Counted from the first letter of the stretch, positions 1-15,400 are shown. The stretch: DNA of 64,000 nucleotides from Avena insularis (GCA_023614405.1 CM042690.1:523048293-523112292), one strand, 5' to 3'. A program made the numbers and translations. The notes: a model not told the origin generated them from the letters alone.

Positions 1-2
1 GC

Positions 3-1923
3 GTCTTCATAGGATACTCGAAGGAAACTATTGGGTATACTTTCTATCATAGATCCGAAGGCAAAATCTTCATTGCCAAGAATGGATCCTTTCTAGAGAA
101 GGAATTTCTCTCGAAAGAATTGACTAGAAGGAAAGTAGAACTCGACGAGGTTGTCGAACCTTCTCTCGAAATTGCGAGTAGCGCAGCGCCGGAAGAAGTT
201 CCTGTGGTGCCTGCACCAATTAGAGAGGAAGCTAATGATGATGATCATGAAACTTGGTTGAAGTTGCTCTGAGCCTCGCAGTCAACGAGAACTCGTACCA
301 CTCCAGATTGGTATGATTCCGTTATGAGTGTCATGTTGGTGGACAACACCGATGACCCTGAGACATATGAGGAAGCGATGATGAGCCCAGATTCCAATAA
401 ATGGCAGGAAGCCATGAAATCTGAGATTGGATCCATGTACGAAAACCAAGTATGGACTTTGGTGGACTTACCGGATGGCCGAAAGGCTGTCGAGAACAAA
501 TGGATCTTCAAGAAGAAAACAGATGCTGATGGTAATGTAACTGTCTATAAAGCTCGACTTGTCGCAAAAGGCTTTCGACAAATTCAAGGAGTTGACTACG
601 ATGAGACTTTCTCACCAGTAGCGAAGCTAAAGTCTATAAGGATTATGTTAGCAATCGCTGCATATTACGATTATGAGATATGGCAGATGGATGTCAAAAC
701 AGCATTCCTCAATGGTGACATTGATGAAGAGTTGTATATGATGCAACCCAAAGGTTTTGTCGATCCTAAAGATGCTAACAAGGTATGCAAACTTCAACGG
801 TCCATCTATGGATTGAAGCAAGCATCCCGAAGTTGGAATCAAAGTTTTGATAAGGTAATCAAAAGTTTTGGTTTTATACAAACTTATGGAGAAGCTTGTA
901 TTTACAAGAAAGTGAGTGGGAGCTCTGTAGCATTTTTAATACTATATGTGGATGACATATTGTTGATTGGGAATGATGTAGACCTTCTTAATAGTGTCAA
1001 AGAATATTTGAATAATAGTTTTTCAATGAAGGATCTTGGCGAAGCAGCTTACATATTAGGCATAAAGATTTATAGAGATAGATCAAAACGCCAAATATCA
1101 TTGTCACAGAGTACATATTTGGACAAAGTTCTAAAGAGGTTTGGAATGGAAGATAGCAAGAAAGGGTTCTTGCCCATGTTGCTAATCGACCTTGAGTAAA
1201 ACTCAAAGTCCGACATCGGCAGAAGATAGAGAAAGGATGAGTAAGACTCCCTATGCCTCAGCCATAGGATCTCTAATGTATGCCATGCTATGTACTAGAC
1301 CCGACATTGCATATGCTGTTAGTTTGACTAGCAGATATCAAAGTGATCCAGGAGTGGATCATTGGACAGTCAAAAACATCCTTAAGTACTTGAGAAGAAC
1401 TAAGGATATGGTTCTTTCTTATGGAGGTGATGAACAGATCTTGGTTAATGGTTACACCGACGCTAGTTGGAACACCGATCCGGATGATTCTAAATCACAA
1501 TCTGGATACGTATTTATTTTGAATGGTGCAGCAGTTAGCTGGAGGAGTGCAAAGCAAAGCGTTGTGGCGAGATCTTCAACTGAATCGGAATACATGGCTG
1601 CTTCGGAGGCTTCACAAGAAGCGATATGGATGAAAGAGTTCATTATAGAGCTGGGTGTGGTTCCTAGTGCGCTGGACCCAATGTCTATCTACTGTGATAA
1701 CATGGGCGCCTTAGCCAATGCGCAAGAACCAAGGTCACACAAGAAGCTGAAGCACATCAAGCTACGTTTTCACGCTATTCGAGAACATATCCAAGATGGG
1801 GATATAAAGATTTGCAAAGTACACACAGATCTGAATGTGGCGGATCCGTTGACTAAACCTCTCCCGAGGGCAAAACATGACCAGCACCAAACTGCCATGG
1901 GTGTTCGGTATATTACCATGTAA
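3..1923 (+). pseudogene. pol: Copia pol, 3' portion: integrase C-terminus, RT and RNase H
   Basis: Copies element RNA into DNA. Frame 3 opens with an integrase C-terminal motif (VFIGYSKETIGYTFYH). An in-frame TGA at 270-272 interrupts the linker before RT. RT (about 324-1190) has WKWIFK-type and KARLVAKGF motifs, WQMDVKTAFLNG, YGLKQASRSWNQ and the catalytic YVDDILL. Near 1190 the frame shifts by +1: one frame ends at 1199 and the next starts at 1192. RNase H (about 1440-1860) keeps YTDASW, STESEY, YCDNMGA and ADPLTK, the usual acidic positions of Copia RNase H. Pol ends at 1923, about 35 bp before the LTR, as is normal for this group. With one stop and one frameshift it cannot make a full polyprotein. 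Confidence 0.92.
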
Positions 1924-1945
1924 TCTAGATTAGATGAATCTAGTG

Positions 1946-1957
1946 CAAGTGGGAGAT
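1946..1957 (+). other. Polypurine tract of the Copia element
   Basis: A purine-rich run (CAAGTGGGAGAT) lies directly before the 3' LTR start TGTTGG at 1958. This is the expected position and composition of the plus-strand primer for Copia reverse transcription. Confidence 0.8.
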
Positions 1958-3863
1958 TGTTGGAGATATGCCCTAGAGGCAATAATAAATATAGTTATTA
2001 TTATATCTTTGTGTTTATGATAAATGTTTACATTCATGCTATAATAGTATTAACAAGGAAACATTAATACTTGTGTGATTTTAACTTAATTTGAAGTCCC
2101 TAGTAAAGCCTCTGTATAATACTAGCTTGTTGGTTAATAGATGATTGTGGTTTCCCTATCATGAACATTGATATGTTATTAACAACAAGATCATATCGTT
2201 AGGAGAATGATATGGTGGACATACTCCTATAGATAAGCGTAGCATAAAGATCAAGTCATTTTAATAGTTCAATTGCTATATGCTTTTACGATACATAGTT
2301 ATCTAATTCCTTCGACCATGAGATCATGCATATCACCTTTGCGGATGGATGCTTTGATGACATCAAACACCACACCGTGGCGGGTGGCTATAAAGGTGTC
2401 ATTGAGTGTTCGAAAGTATTGGTTGAAACGCATGGATCAAGAGTGGGATTTGTCCATCCATATGACAGATAGATATACTCTGGCCCTCTCGGTGAAATGT
2501 CATCCAATTAGCTTGCAAGCATGTGACTGGCTCACAAGGGATCACATATCACGGGAACGAGAAAAGAGTACTTATCGACGAGGTTGAACTAGGTATGCGG
2601 AGATACCGACGATCATAACCTCGGATAAGTAAACTATCGTGAGACAAAGGAAATTGATATCGTATGTAAGTTGTTCATTCGATCGCAAAGTAATAGAAAT
2701 ATGTAGAGCCATATGAATTTCAGATTCCTCTATTGGTTATTATTCGGAGAAGTGTCTCGATCATGTCCGCATAATTCACGAACCGTAGGGAGACACACTT
2801 AAGGATTCGACGTTGTTTGAGTAGTTATGGAATGATGAGAAAGAGTCCGAATGTTGTTCGGAGTCTCGAATGGGATTCAGGATATCACGAGGAGATCCGG
2901 AATGGTCCGGAGAATAAGATTCATATAAGGAAAGTCCCGTTTCGGAGTTGGGGAATGGTTCCGATGTTTTCATCGGGAACATTCTAGAAGGTTCCGGAAT
3001 GTCGACACTCGGGGAAGGGTACATGAATGTGTCATTGTAAGTTGGAATGATTGCATCATGTACTAGGTGTCTTTGCTGTCCAAAAGAAAGGGTTTATTTA
3101 AATCCTAAATTGAAAAGTCAAGCGGCTAGTTTGAAAGTCAAACGGCAATTTTTGGAAAGAGGAGGAGAAGTGGAAACCGAGTTGGGGAGGGATTCCCTCC
3201 TCCCCAAGCCGGCGCCCCACCCAAGCCGAGTTGGGAGGGACTCCTCCCTCCCTTGGCCGGCCAGCCCTCCACCTATATAAGGAGGCAGGGCTCCTCCTAG
3301 CACACAAGTACCTCTCCTCCAAAACCCTAGATTGGCGCCACCACCTCCTGCTGCTGCCGCCACCTCCCAGAGTTGCCCTAGCCGCCGACTTGGGGTGCCC
3401 CAAACCCTAGCCGGCGGCTCTAGCACCTCCTCCTTGGTGTATCTAAAACCTAGATCGCCGAGGAGCCCTCTCATACTCCACCATACTCGCTCCGGCTTAA
3501 GGCGAAGCCCTGCGAGATCTCCCGTCTACTTCCTGTACCACGCCGTTGTGCTGCCGGAATCACGAGGAGAGTGCTACAACCTCCGCTGCCTGCTGGAACA
3601 AGGGAGAGGAAGGTCTTCGTCGAAACGGCGATGTGACCGACTCTTGAGGCGCTGCCGAGCAGGCCCGGAAGGATCGTCTACGCGATCTTGAGATCGGAAG
3701 AAATCGACTACATCACCCACGAGAATCTGCTCTCGTTAAACACTTTGGAATCTTCGAGGGTGAGTTATTCCATCGACTCGTTGCTACAATCTAGTAGATA
3801 GATCTTGGCTTGTTTGTTTGTATGCGGTAGAAAATTTTGTTTTCCATGCTACGAAACCCTACA
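1958..3863 (+). repeat. 3' LTR of the Copia element (about 1.9 kb)
   Basis: Begins TGTTGGAGATATGCCC and ends CTACGAAACCCTACA, giving TG...CA termini. The length of 1906 bp fits BARE/Angela LTRs. The middle is AT-rich; the last 700 bp are GC-rich and hold the promoter region with a TATA box near 3274. Short open frames here (for example 3332-3691) are non-coding by-products of GC-rich leader sequence. The next base, 3864, is already minisatellite. Confidence 0.88.
3272..3281 (+). promoter_or_regulatory. TATA box of the Copia LTR promoter
   Basis: CCTATATAAGG lies in GC-rich sequence about 590 bp before the LTR end. A single strong TATATAA at this position is typical of the U3/R boundary in BARE/Angela LTRs. 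Inferred from motif and position only. Confidence 0.65.
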
Positions 3864-6800
3864 GAACACACATGCAATGACACTAGGTGTGGTTCATGAA
3901 AAGAACACACATCCAATGACACTGGTGGATCCTTATGTGGTCTGTGAAAAGAACACACATGCAATGACACTGGTGGATCCATATGTGGTTTGTGAGAAGA
4001 ACACACATCCAAAGACACTGGTGGATCCATATGTGGTTTGTGAGAAGAACACACATGCAATGACACTGGGTGTGGTTCATGAAAAGAACACACATCCAAT
4101 GACATTGGTGGATCCTTATGTGGTTTGTGAAAAGAACAAACATGCAATGACTCTAGATGTGGGTTGTGACAAGAACACACATGCAATGACACTGGTGACT
4201 CCATATGTGGTTTGTGAAAAGAACACACATGCAATGACTCTAGTTGCGGTTAATGAAAAGAACACACATGCAATGAATCTGGTGGATCCATGTGATTTGT
4301 GAAAAGAACACACGTGCGATGACTCTAGCTATGGTTAATGAAAAGAACACACATGCAATGACACTGGTGGATCCATATGTGGTTTGTGAAAACAACTGAC
4401 ATGCAATGAACTCTGGTGGATCCATATGTGGTTTGTGAGAAGATCACACATCCAATGACACTGGTTCTGGTTCATGAAAAGAACACACATCCAATGACAA
4501 TGGTGGATTCTTATGTGGTTTGTGAATAGAACACACATGCAATGACACTGGGTGTGGTTCATGAAAAGAACACACATCCAATGACACTGGTGGATCCTTA
4601 TGTGGTTTGTGAAAAGAACAGACATGCAATGACTCTAGATGTGGGTTGTGACAAGAACACACATGCAATGACACTGGTGACTCCATATGTGGTTTGTGAA
4701 AAGGAAACACATGCAATGACTCTAGTTGTGGTTAATGAAAAGAACACACATGCAATGAATCTGGTGGATCCATGTGGTTTGTGAAAAGAACACACGTGCA
4801 ATGACTCTAGCTATGGTTAATGAAAAGAACACACATGCAATGACACTGGTGGATCCATATGTGGTTTGTGAAAAGAACAGACATGGAATGAACTCTGGTG
4901 GATCCATATGGGGTTTGTGAGAAGATCACACATCCAATGACACTGGTTGTGGTTCATGAAAAGAACACACATCCAATGACACTGGTGGATCCTTATGTGG
5001 TTTGTGAAAATAACACACATGCAATGACTCTAGTGGTTCCACATGTGGTTTGTGAATAGAACACTCATGCAATGACACTGGTGGATCCATATGTGGTTTG
5101 TGATAATAACACACATGCAATGACACTGGTGGATCCATATGTGGTTTGTGAGAATAACACACATGCAATGACACTGGGTGTGGTTCATGAAAAGAACACA
5201 CATCCAATGACACTGGTGGATCCTTAGGTGGTCTGTGAAAAGAACACACATGCAATGACTCTAGATGTGGTTTGTGAAAAGAACACACATGCAATGACAC
5301 TGGTGGATCCATATGTGGTTTGTGAGAAGAACACACATCCAATGACATTGGTGGATCCATATGTGGTTTGTGAGAAGAACACACATGCAATGACACTGGG
5401 TGTGGTTGATGAAAAGAACACACATCCAATGACACTGGTGGATCCTTATGTGGTTTGTGAAAAGAATAGACATGCAATGACTCTAGATATGGGTTGTGAC
5501 AAGAACACACATGCAATGACACTGGTGACTCCATATGTGGTTTGTGAAAACAACACACATGCAATGACTCTAGTTGTGGTTAATGAAAAGAACACACATG
5601 CAATGACACTGGTGGATTCATGTGGTTTGTGAAAAGAACACACATGCAATGACTCTAGCTATGGTTAATGAAAAGAACACACATGCAATGACACTGGTGA
5701 ATCCATATGTGGTTTGTGAAAATAACAGACATGCAATGAACTATGGTGGATCCATATGTGGGTTGTGATAAGATCACACATCCAATGACACTGGTTGTGG
5801 TTCATGAAAAGAACACACATCCAATGACACTGGTGGATCCTTATGTGGTTTGTGAAAAGAATAGACATGCAATGACTCTGGTGGATCCACATGTGGTTTG
5901 TGAAAAGAACACACATGCAATGACACTGGTGGATCCATATGTGGTTTGTGAGAATAACACACATGCAATGCCACTGGTGGATCCATATGTTGTTTGTGAG
6001 AAAAACACACAAGCAATGACACTGGGTGTGGTTCATGAAAAGAACACACATCCACTGACACTGGTGGGTCCTTATGTGGTTTGTGAAAAGAACACACACG
6101 CAATGACTCTAGATGTGGTTTGTGAAAAGAACACACATTCAATCACACTGGTGGATCCATATGTGGTTTGTGAGAAGAACACACATCCAATGACACTGGT
6201 GGATCCATATGTGGTTTGTGAGATGACCACACATGCAATGACACTGGGTGTGGTTCATGAAAAGAACACACATCCAATGAACTCTGGCGGATCCATATGT
6301 GGTTTGTGAGAAGAACACACATGCAATGACTCTAGGCGTGGTTTGTGAAAAGAACACACATGCAATCACACTAGTGGATCCATATGTGGTTTGTGAGAAG
6401 AACACACATCCAATGGCACTGGTGGATCCATGTGTGGTTTGTGAGAAGAACACACATGCAATGACACACATGCAATGACACTAGTGGATCCATATGTGGT
6501 CTATGGAAAGAACAGACATGAATTGACACTAGCTGTGGTTAATGAAAAGAACAGACATGCAATGACTCTGATGGATCCATATGTGGTTTGTGAAAAGAAC
6601 ACACATGCAATGACTCTAGTTGTGGTTAATGAAAATAACACACATGCAATGACTCTGGTGGATCCATGTGGTTTGTGAAAAGAACACACATGCAATGACT
6701 CTAGCTATGGTTAATGAAAAGAACACACATGCAATGACACTGGTGGATCCATATGTGGTTTGTGAAAAGAACAGACATGCAATGAACTCTAGTGGATCCA

Positions 6801-9138
6801 TATGGGGTTTGTGAGAAGATCACACATCCAATGACACTGGTTGTGGTTCATGAAAAGAACACACATCCAATGACACTGGTAGATCCTTATGTGGTTTGTG
6901 AAAATAACACACATGCAATTACTAGTGGTTCCACATGTGGTTTGTGAACAGAACACGCATGCAATGACACTGGTGGATCCATATGTGGTTTGTGATAATA
7001 ACACACATGCAATGACACTGGTGGATCCATATGTGGTTTGTGAGAAGAACACACATGCAATGACACTAGGTGTGGTTCATGAAAAGAACACACATCCAAT
7101 GACACTGGTGGATCCTTATGTGGTCTGTGAAAAGAACACAGATGCAATGACTCTAGATGTGTTTTGTGAAAAGAACACACATGAAATGACACTGGTGGAT
7201 CCATATGTGGTTTGTGAGAAGAACACACATCCAAATACACTGGTGGATCCATATGTGGTTTGTGAGAAGAACACACATGCAATGACACTAGGTGTGGTTC
7301 ATGAAAAGAACACACATCCAATGACATTGGTGGATCCTTATGTGGTTTGTGAAAAGAACAAACATGCAATGACTCTAGATGTGGGTTGTGACAAGAACAC
7401 ACATGCAATGACACTAGTGACTCCATATGTGGTTTGTGAAAAGAACACACATGCAATGACTCTAGTTGTGGTTAATGAAAAGAACACACATGCAATGAAT
7501 CTGGTGGATCCATGTGATTTGTGAAAAGAACACACATGCGATGACTCTAGCTATGGTTAATGAAAAGAACACACATGCAATGACACTGGTGGATCCATAT
7601 GTGGTTTGTGAAAACAACTGACATGCAATGAACTCTGGTGGATCCATATGTGATTTGTGAGAAGATCACACATCCAATGACACTGGTTCTGGTTCATGAA
7701 AAGAACACACATCCAATGACACTGGTGGATTCTTATGTGGTTTGTGAATAGAACACACATGCAATGACTCTGGTGGATCCACATGTGGTTTGTGAAAATA
7801 AACCACATGCAATGACACTGGTGGATCCATATGTGGTTTGTGAGAATAACACACATGCAATGACACTGGTGGATCCATATGTGGTTTGGGAGAAGAACAC
7901 ACATGCAATAACACTATGTGCGGTTCATGCAAAGAGCACACATCCAATGACACAGGTGGATCCTTATGTGGTTTGTGAAAAGAACAAACATGCAATGACT
8001 CTAGATGTGGTTTGTGAAAAGAACACACATGCAATGACACTGGTGGATCCATATGTGGTTTGTGAGAAGAACACACATCCAATGACACTGGTGGATCCAC
8101 ATGTGGTTTGTGAGAAGAACACACATGCAATGACACTGGGTGTGGTTGATGAAAAGAACACACAGCCAATGACACTGGTGGATCCTTATGTGGTTTGTGA
8201 AAAGAACGCACATGCAATGACACTGGGTGTGGTTGATGAAAAGAATACACATCCAATGACACTGGTCGATCCATATGTGGTTTGTGAGAAGAACACACAT
8301 GCAATGACACTGGTTATGGTTCATGAGAAGAACAAACATCCAATGAACTTTGGAGGATCCATATGTGGTCTGTGAGAAGAACACACATGCAATGACTCTA
8401 GCTGTGGTTTGTGAAAAGAACACACATGCAATCACACTGGTGGATCCATATGTGGTTTGTGAGAAGAACACACATCCAATGGCACTAGTGGATCCATGTG
8501 TGGTTTGTGAGAAGCACACACATGCAATGACACTGGTGGATCCATATGTGATCTGTGGAAAGAACTTACATGCAATGACACTAGCTGTGGTTAATGAAAA
8601 GAACAGACATGTAATGACTCTGATGGATACATATGTGGTTTGTGAAAAGAACACACATGCAATGACTCTAGTTGTGGTTAATGAAAAGAACACACATGCA
8701 ATAGCTCTGGTGGATCCATGTGGTTTGTGAAAAGAACACACATGCAATGACTCTAGTTGTGGTTAGTGAAAAGAACACACATGCAATGACTCTAGTTGTG
8801 GTTAATGAAAAGAACACACATGCAATGACTCTGGTGGATCCATGTGGTTTGTGAAAAGAACACACATGTAATGACTCTAGCTATGGTTAATGAAAAGAAC
8901 ACACATGCAATGAGACTGGTGGAACCTTATGTGGTCTGTGAAAAGAACACATGCAATGATCTAGATGTGGATTGTGAAAAGAACACACATTCATTCACAC
9001 TGGTGGATCCATATGTGGTTTGTGAGAAGAACACACATTCAATGACACTGGTGGATCCATATGTGGTTTGTGAGAAGACCACACAGGCAATGACCCTAGG
9101 TGTGGTTCATGAAAAGAACACACATCCAATGAACTCTG

Positions 9139-12100
9139 GTGGATCCATATTTGGTTTGTGAGAAGAACACACATGCAATGACTCTAGGCGTGGTTTGTGA
9201 AAAGAACACACATGCAATCACACTAGTGGATCCATATGTGGTTTGTGAGAAGAACACACATCCAATGGCACTGGTGGAACCATGTGTGGTTTGTGAGAAT
9301 AATACACATGCAATGGCACACATGCAATGACACTGGTGGATCCATATGTGGTCTGTGGAAAGAACAGACATGCAATTACACTAGCTGTGGTTAATGAAAA
9401 GAAGAGACATGCAATGACTCTAATGGATCCATATGTGGTTTGTGAAAAGAACACACATGCAATGACTCTAGTTGTGGTTAATGAAAATAACACACTTGCA
9501 ATGACTCTGGTGGATCCATGTGGTTTGTGAAAAGAACACACATGCAATGACTCTAGCTATGGTTAATGAAAAGAACACACATGCAATGACACTGGTGGAT
9601 CCATATGTGGTTTGTGAAAAGAACAGACATGCAATGAACTCTGGTGGATCCATATGGGGTTTGTGAGAAGATCACACATCCAATGACACTAGTTCTGGTT
9701 CATGAAAAAAACACACATCCAACGACACTGGTGGATCCTTACGTGGTTTGTGAAAATAAGACACATGCAATGACTCTAGTGGTTCCACATGTGGTTTGTG
9801 AACAGAACACACATGCAATGACACTGGTGGATCCATATGTGGTTTGTGATAATAACACACATGCAATGACACTGGTGGATCCATATGTGGTTTGTGAGAA
9901 GAACACACATGCAATGACACTGGGTGTGGTTCATGAAAAGAACACACATCCAATGACACTGGTGGATCCTTATGTGGTCTGTGAAAAGAACACACATGCA
10001 ATGACTCTAGATGTGGTTTGTGAAAAGAACTCACATGCAATGACACTGGTGGATCCATATGTGGTTTGTGAGAAGAACACACATCCAATGACACTCGTGG
10101 ATCAATATGTGGTTTGTGAGAAGAACACACATGCAATGACTCTAGCTATGGTTAATGAAAAGAACACACATGCAATGACACTGGTGGATCCATATGTGGT
10201 TTGTGAAAAGAACAGACATGCAATGAACTCTGGTGGATCCATATGGGGTTTGTGAGAAGATCACACATCCAATGACACTAGTTCTGGTTCATGAAAAAAA
10301 AACACATCCAACGACACTGGTGGATCCTTACGTGGTTTGTGAAAATAAGACACATGCAATGACTCTAGTGGTTCCACATGTGGTTTGTGAACAGAACACA
10401 CATGCAATGACACTGGTGGATCCTTATATGGTTTGTGAAAAGAACACTTATACAATGACTCTAGATGTGGTTTGTGAGAAGAACACACATGCAATGACCC
10501 TGGTGGATCCATATGTTGTTTGTGAGAAGAACACACATCCAATGGCACTAGTGGATCCATGTGTGGTTTGTGAGAAGAACACACATGCAATGACACTGGT
10601 TATGGTTCATGAGAAGAACACACATCCAATGAACTTTGGAGGATCCATATGTGGTTTGTGAGAAGAACACACATGCAATGACTCTAGCTGTGGTTTGTGA
10701 AAAGAACACACATGCAATCACACTGGTGGATCCATATGTGGTTTGTGAGAAGAACACACATCCAATGGCACTAGTGGATCCATGTGTGGTTTGTGAGAAG
10801 AACACACATGCAATGACACTGGTGGATCCATATGTGATCTGTGGAAAGAACATACATGCAATGACACTAGCTGTGGTTAATGAAAAGAACAGACATGTAA
10901 TGACTCTGATGGATACATATGTGGTTTGTGAAAAGAACACACATGCAATGACTCTAGTTGTGGTTAATGAAAAGAACACACATGCAATAACTCTAGTTGT
11001 GGTTAATGAAAAGAACACACATGCAATGACTCTGGTGGATCCATGTGGTTTGTGAAAAGAACACACATGAAATGACACTGGTGGATCCATATGTGGTTTG
11101 TGAGAATAACACACATGCAATGAGACTGGTGGATCCTTATGTGGTCTCTGAAGAGAATATATGCAATGACTCTGGATGTGGTTTGTGAAAAGAACAGACA
11201 TTCATTCACACTGGTGGATCCATATGTGGTTTGTGAGAAGAACACACATTCAATGACACTGGTGGATCCATATGTGGTTTGTGAGAAGACCACACATGCA
11301 ATGACACTGGGTGTGGTTCATGAAAAGAACACACATCCAATGAACTCTGGTGGATCCATATGTGGTTTGTGAGAAGAACACACATGCAATGACTCTAGGC
11401 GTCGTTTGTGAAAATAACACACATGCAATCACAGTAGTGGATCCATATGTGGTTTGTGAGAAGAACACACATCCAATGGCATTGGTGGAACCGTGTGTGG
11501 CTTGTGAGAAGAATACACATGCAATGGCACACATGCAATGACACTGGTGGATCCATATGTGGTCTATGGAAAGAACAGACATGCAATTACACTAGCTGTG
11601 GTTAATGAAAAGAAGAGACATGCAATGACTCTAATGGATCCATATGTGGTTTGTGAAAAGAACACACATGCAATGACTCTAGTTGTGGTTAATGAAAATA
11701 ACACACTTGCACTGACTCTGGTGGATCCATGTGGTTTGTGAAAAGAACACACATACAATGACTCTAGCTATGGTTAATGAAAAGAACACACATGCAATGA
11801 CACTGGTGGATCCATATGTGGTTTGTGAAAAGAACAGACATGCAATGAACTCTGGTGGATCCATATGGGGTTTGTGAGAAGATCACACATCCAATGACAC
11901 TAGTTCTGGTTCATGAAAAAAACACAGATCCAACGACACTGGTGGATCCTTACGTGGTTTGTGAAAATAAGACACATGCAATGACTCTAGTGGTTCCACA
12001 TGTGGTTTGTGAACAGAACACACATGCAATGACATTGGTGGATCCATATGTGGTTTATGATAATAACACACATGCAATGACACTGGTGGATCCATATGTG

Positions 12101-12436
12101 GTTTGTGAGAAGAACACACATGCAATGACACTGGGTGTGGTTCATGAAAAGAACACACATCCAATGTCACTGGTGGATCCTTATGTGGTCTGTGAAAAGA
12201 ACACACATGCAATGACTCTAGATGTGGTTTGTGAAAAGAACTCACATGCAATGACACTGGTGGATCCATATGTGGTTTGTGAGAAGAACACACATCCAAT
12301 GACACTGGTGGATCAATATGTAGTTTGTGAGAAGAACACACATGCAATGACACTGGGTGTGGTTGATGAAAAGAACACACATCCAATGACACTGGTGGAT
12401 CCTTATATGGTTTGTGAAAAAACACTTATGCAATGA
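9139..12436. repeat. Higher-order duplication in the left array, offset 2211 bp
   Basis: Long stretches beginning at 9139, 9327 and 9644 recur at 11350, 11538 and 11855, a constant offset of 2211 bp. They share rare variants such as CCTTACGTGG and the combination of TTCTGGTTCATG with an A-run. A partial third copy of the marker segment lies at about 10233, 589 bp after the first. This is higher-order repetition above the monomer level, as expected from unequal exchange or local segmental duplication. Confidence 0.8.
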
Positions 12437-15400
12437 CTCTAGATGTGGTTTGTGAGAAGAACACACATGCAATGACCCTGGTGGATCCATATGTTGTTTG
12501 TGAGAAGAACACACATCCAATGGCACTAGTGGATCCATGTGTGGTTTGTGAGAAGAACACACATGCAATGACACTTGTTATGGTTCATGAGAAGAACACA
12601 CATCCAATGAACTTTGGAGGATCCATATGTATTTGTGAGAAGAACACACATGCAATGACTCTAGCTGTGGTTTGTGAAAACAACACACATGCAATCACAC
12701 TGGTGGATCCATATGTGGTTTGTGAGAAGAACACACATCCAATGGCACTAGTGGATCCATGTGTGGTTTGTGAGAAGAACACACATGCAATGACACTGGT
12801 GGATCCATATGTGATCTGTGGAAAGAACATACATGCAATAACACTAGCTGTGGTTAATGAAAAGAACATACATGTAATGACTCTGATGGATACATATGTG
12901 GTTTGTGAAAAGAACACACATGCAATGACTCTAGTTGTGGTTAATGAAAATAACACACATGGAATAACTCTAGTTGTGGTTAATGAAAAGAACACACATG
13001 CAATGACTCTGGTGGGTCCAGATGGTTTGTGAACAGAACACACATGCAATGACTCTAGCTATGGTTAATGAAAAGAACACACATCCAATGACACTGGTGG
13101 ATCCTTATGTGGTCTGTGAAAAGAACACACATGCAATGAATTTGGATGTGGTTTGTGAAAAGAACTCACATGCAATGACACTGGTGGATCCATATGTGGT
13201 TTGTGAGAAGAACACACATCCAATGACACTGGTGGATCCATATGTGGTTTGTGAGAAGAACACACATGCAATGACACTGGGTGTGGTTGATGAAAAGAAC
13301 ACACATCCAATGACACTGGTGGATCCTTATATGGTTTGTGAAAAGAACACACATGCAATGACTCTAGATGTGGTTTGTGAGAAGAACACACATGCAATGA
13401 CCCCGGTGGATCCATATGTTGTTTGTGAGAAGAACACACATCCAATGGCACAAGTGGATCCATGTGTGGTTTGTGAGAAGAACACAATGCAATGACACTG
13501 GTTATGGTTCATGAGAAGAACATACATCCAATGAACTTTGTAGGATCCATGTGTGGTTTGTGAGAAGAACACACATGCAATAACTCTAGCCGTGGTTTGT
13601 GAAAAGAACACACATGCAATGACCCTGGTGGATCCATATGTGGTTTGTGAGAAGAACACACATCCAATGGCACTAGTGGATCCATGTGTGGTTTGTGAGA
13701 AGAACACACATGCAATGACCCTGGTGGATCCATATCTGGTTTGTGAGAAGAACACACATCCAATGGCACTAGTGGATCCATGTGTAGTTTGTGAGAAGAA
13801 CACACATGCAATGACACACATGCAATGACACTGGTGGATCCATATGTGGTTTGTGAAAAGAACACACATGCAATGACTCTAGTTGTGGTTAATGAAAAGA
13901 ACACACATGCAATAACTCTAGTTGTGGTTAATGAAAAGCACACACATGGAATGACTCTGGTGGATCCATGTGGTTTGTGAAAAGAACACACATGCAATGA
14001 CACTAGCTATGGTTAATGAAAAGAACACACATGCAATGACACTGGTGGATCCTTATGTGGTTTGTGAAAAGAACACATGCAATGACTCTAGACGTGGTTT
14101 GTGAAAAGAACACACATTCAATCACACTGGTGGATCCATATGTGGTTTGTGAGAAGAACACACATTCAATGACACTGGTGGATCCATATGTGGTTTGTTA
14201 GAAGACCACACATGCAATGACACTGGGTGTGGTTCATCAAAGAACACACATCCAATGAACTCTGGTGGATCCATATGTGGTTTGTGAGAAGAACACACAT
14301 GCAATGACTGTAGGCGTAGTTTGTGAAAAGAACACACATGCAATCACACTAGTGGATCCATATGTGGTTTGTGAGAAGAACACACATCCAATGGCACTGG
14401 TGGATCCATGTGTGGTTTGTGAGAAGAACACACATGCAATGACACACAAGCAATGACACTGGTGGATCCATATGTGGTGTGTGGAAAGAACAGACATGCA
14501 ATGACACTAGCTGTTGTTAATGAAAAGAACAGACATGCAATGACTCTGATGGATCCATATGTGGTTTGTGAAAAGAACACACATGCAATGACTCTAGTTG
14601 TGGTTGATGAAAATAAAAGACTTGTAATGACTCTGGTGGATCCATGTGGTTTGTGAAAAGAACACACATGCAATGACTCTAGCTATGGTTAATGAAAAGA
14701 ACACACATGCAATGACATTGGTGGATCCATATGTGGTTTGTGAGAAGATCACACATCCAATGACACTGGTTGTGGTTCATGAAAAGAACACACATCCAAT
14801 GACACTGGTGGATCCTTATTTTGTTTGTGAAAATAACACACATGCAATGACTCTAGTGGTTCCACATGTGGTTTGTGAACAGAACACACATGCAATGAAA
14901 CTGGTGGATCCATATGTGGTTTGTGATAATAACACACATGCAATGACACTGGTGGATCCATATGTGGTTTGTGAGAAGATCACACATGCAATGACACTGG
15001 GTGTAGTTCATGAAAAGAACACACATCCAATGACACCGGTGGATCCTTATGTGGTCTGTGAAAAGAACACACATGCAATGACTCTAGATGTGGTTTGTGA
15101 AAAGAATACACATGCAATGACACTGGTGGATCCATATGTGGTTTGTGAGAAGAACACACATCCAATGACACTGGTGGATCCATATGTGGTTTGTGAGAAG
15201 AACACACATGCAATGACACTGGGTGTCGTTCTTGAAAAGAACACACATCCAATGACACTGGTGGATCCTTATGTGGTTTGTGAAAAGAACATACATGCAA
15301 TGACTCTAGATGTGGGTTGTGACAAGAACACACATGCAATGACACTGGTGACTCCATATGTGGTTTGTGAATAGAACACAGATGCAATGACTCTAGTTGT

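Larger units (their letters stand above)
1..3863 (+). mobile_element. Ty1/Copia LTR retrotransposon, 3' part (BARE/Angela-like)
   Basis: Seen: the end of a Copia pol (integrase C-terminal end, reverse transcriptase, RNase H), a purine-rich tract and a complete 3' LTR from TGTTGGAGATATGCCC to CTACA. The 5' LTR, gag and most of integrase lie left of the window. Pol order (integrase before RT) and the LTR start match the BARE/Angela/WIS group of grasses; the family name is from memory, not a search. The element ends exactly where the minisatellite begins at 3864, so it was inserted into or at the edge of that array. The target duplication would start GAACA but its other copy is outside the window. 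Confidence 0.9.

Noticed and set aside
3332..3691. Protein-coding frame in the Copia LTR
   Set aside because: GC-rich leader sequence inside a clear LTR, no motif, overlapping frames on the other strand.
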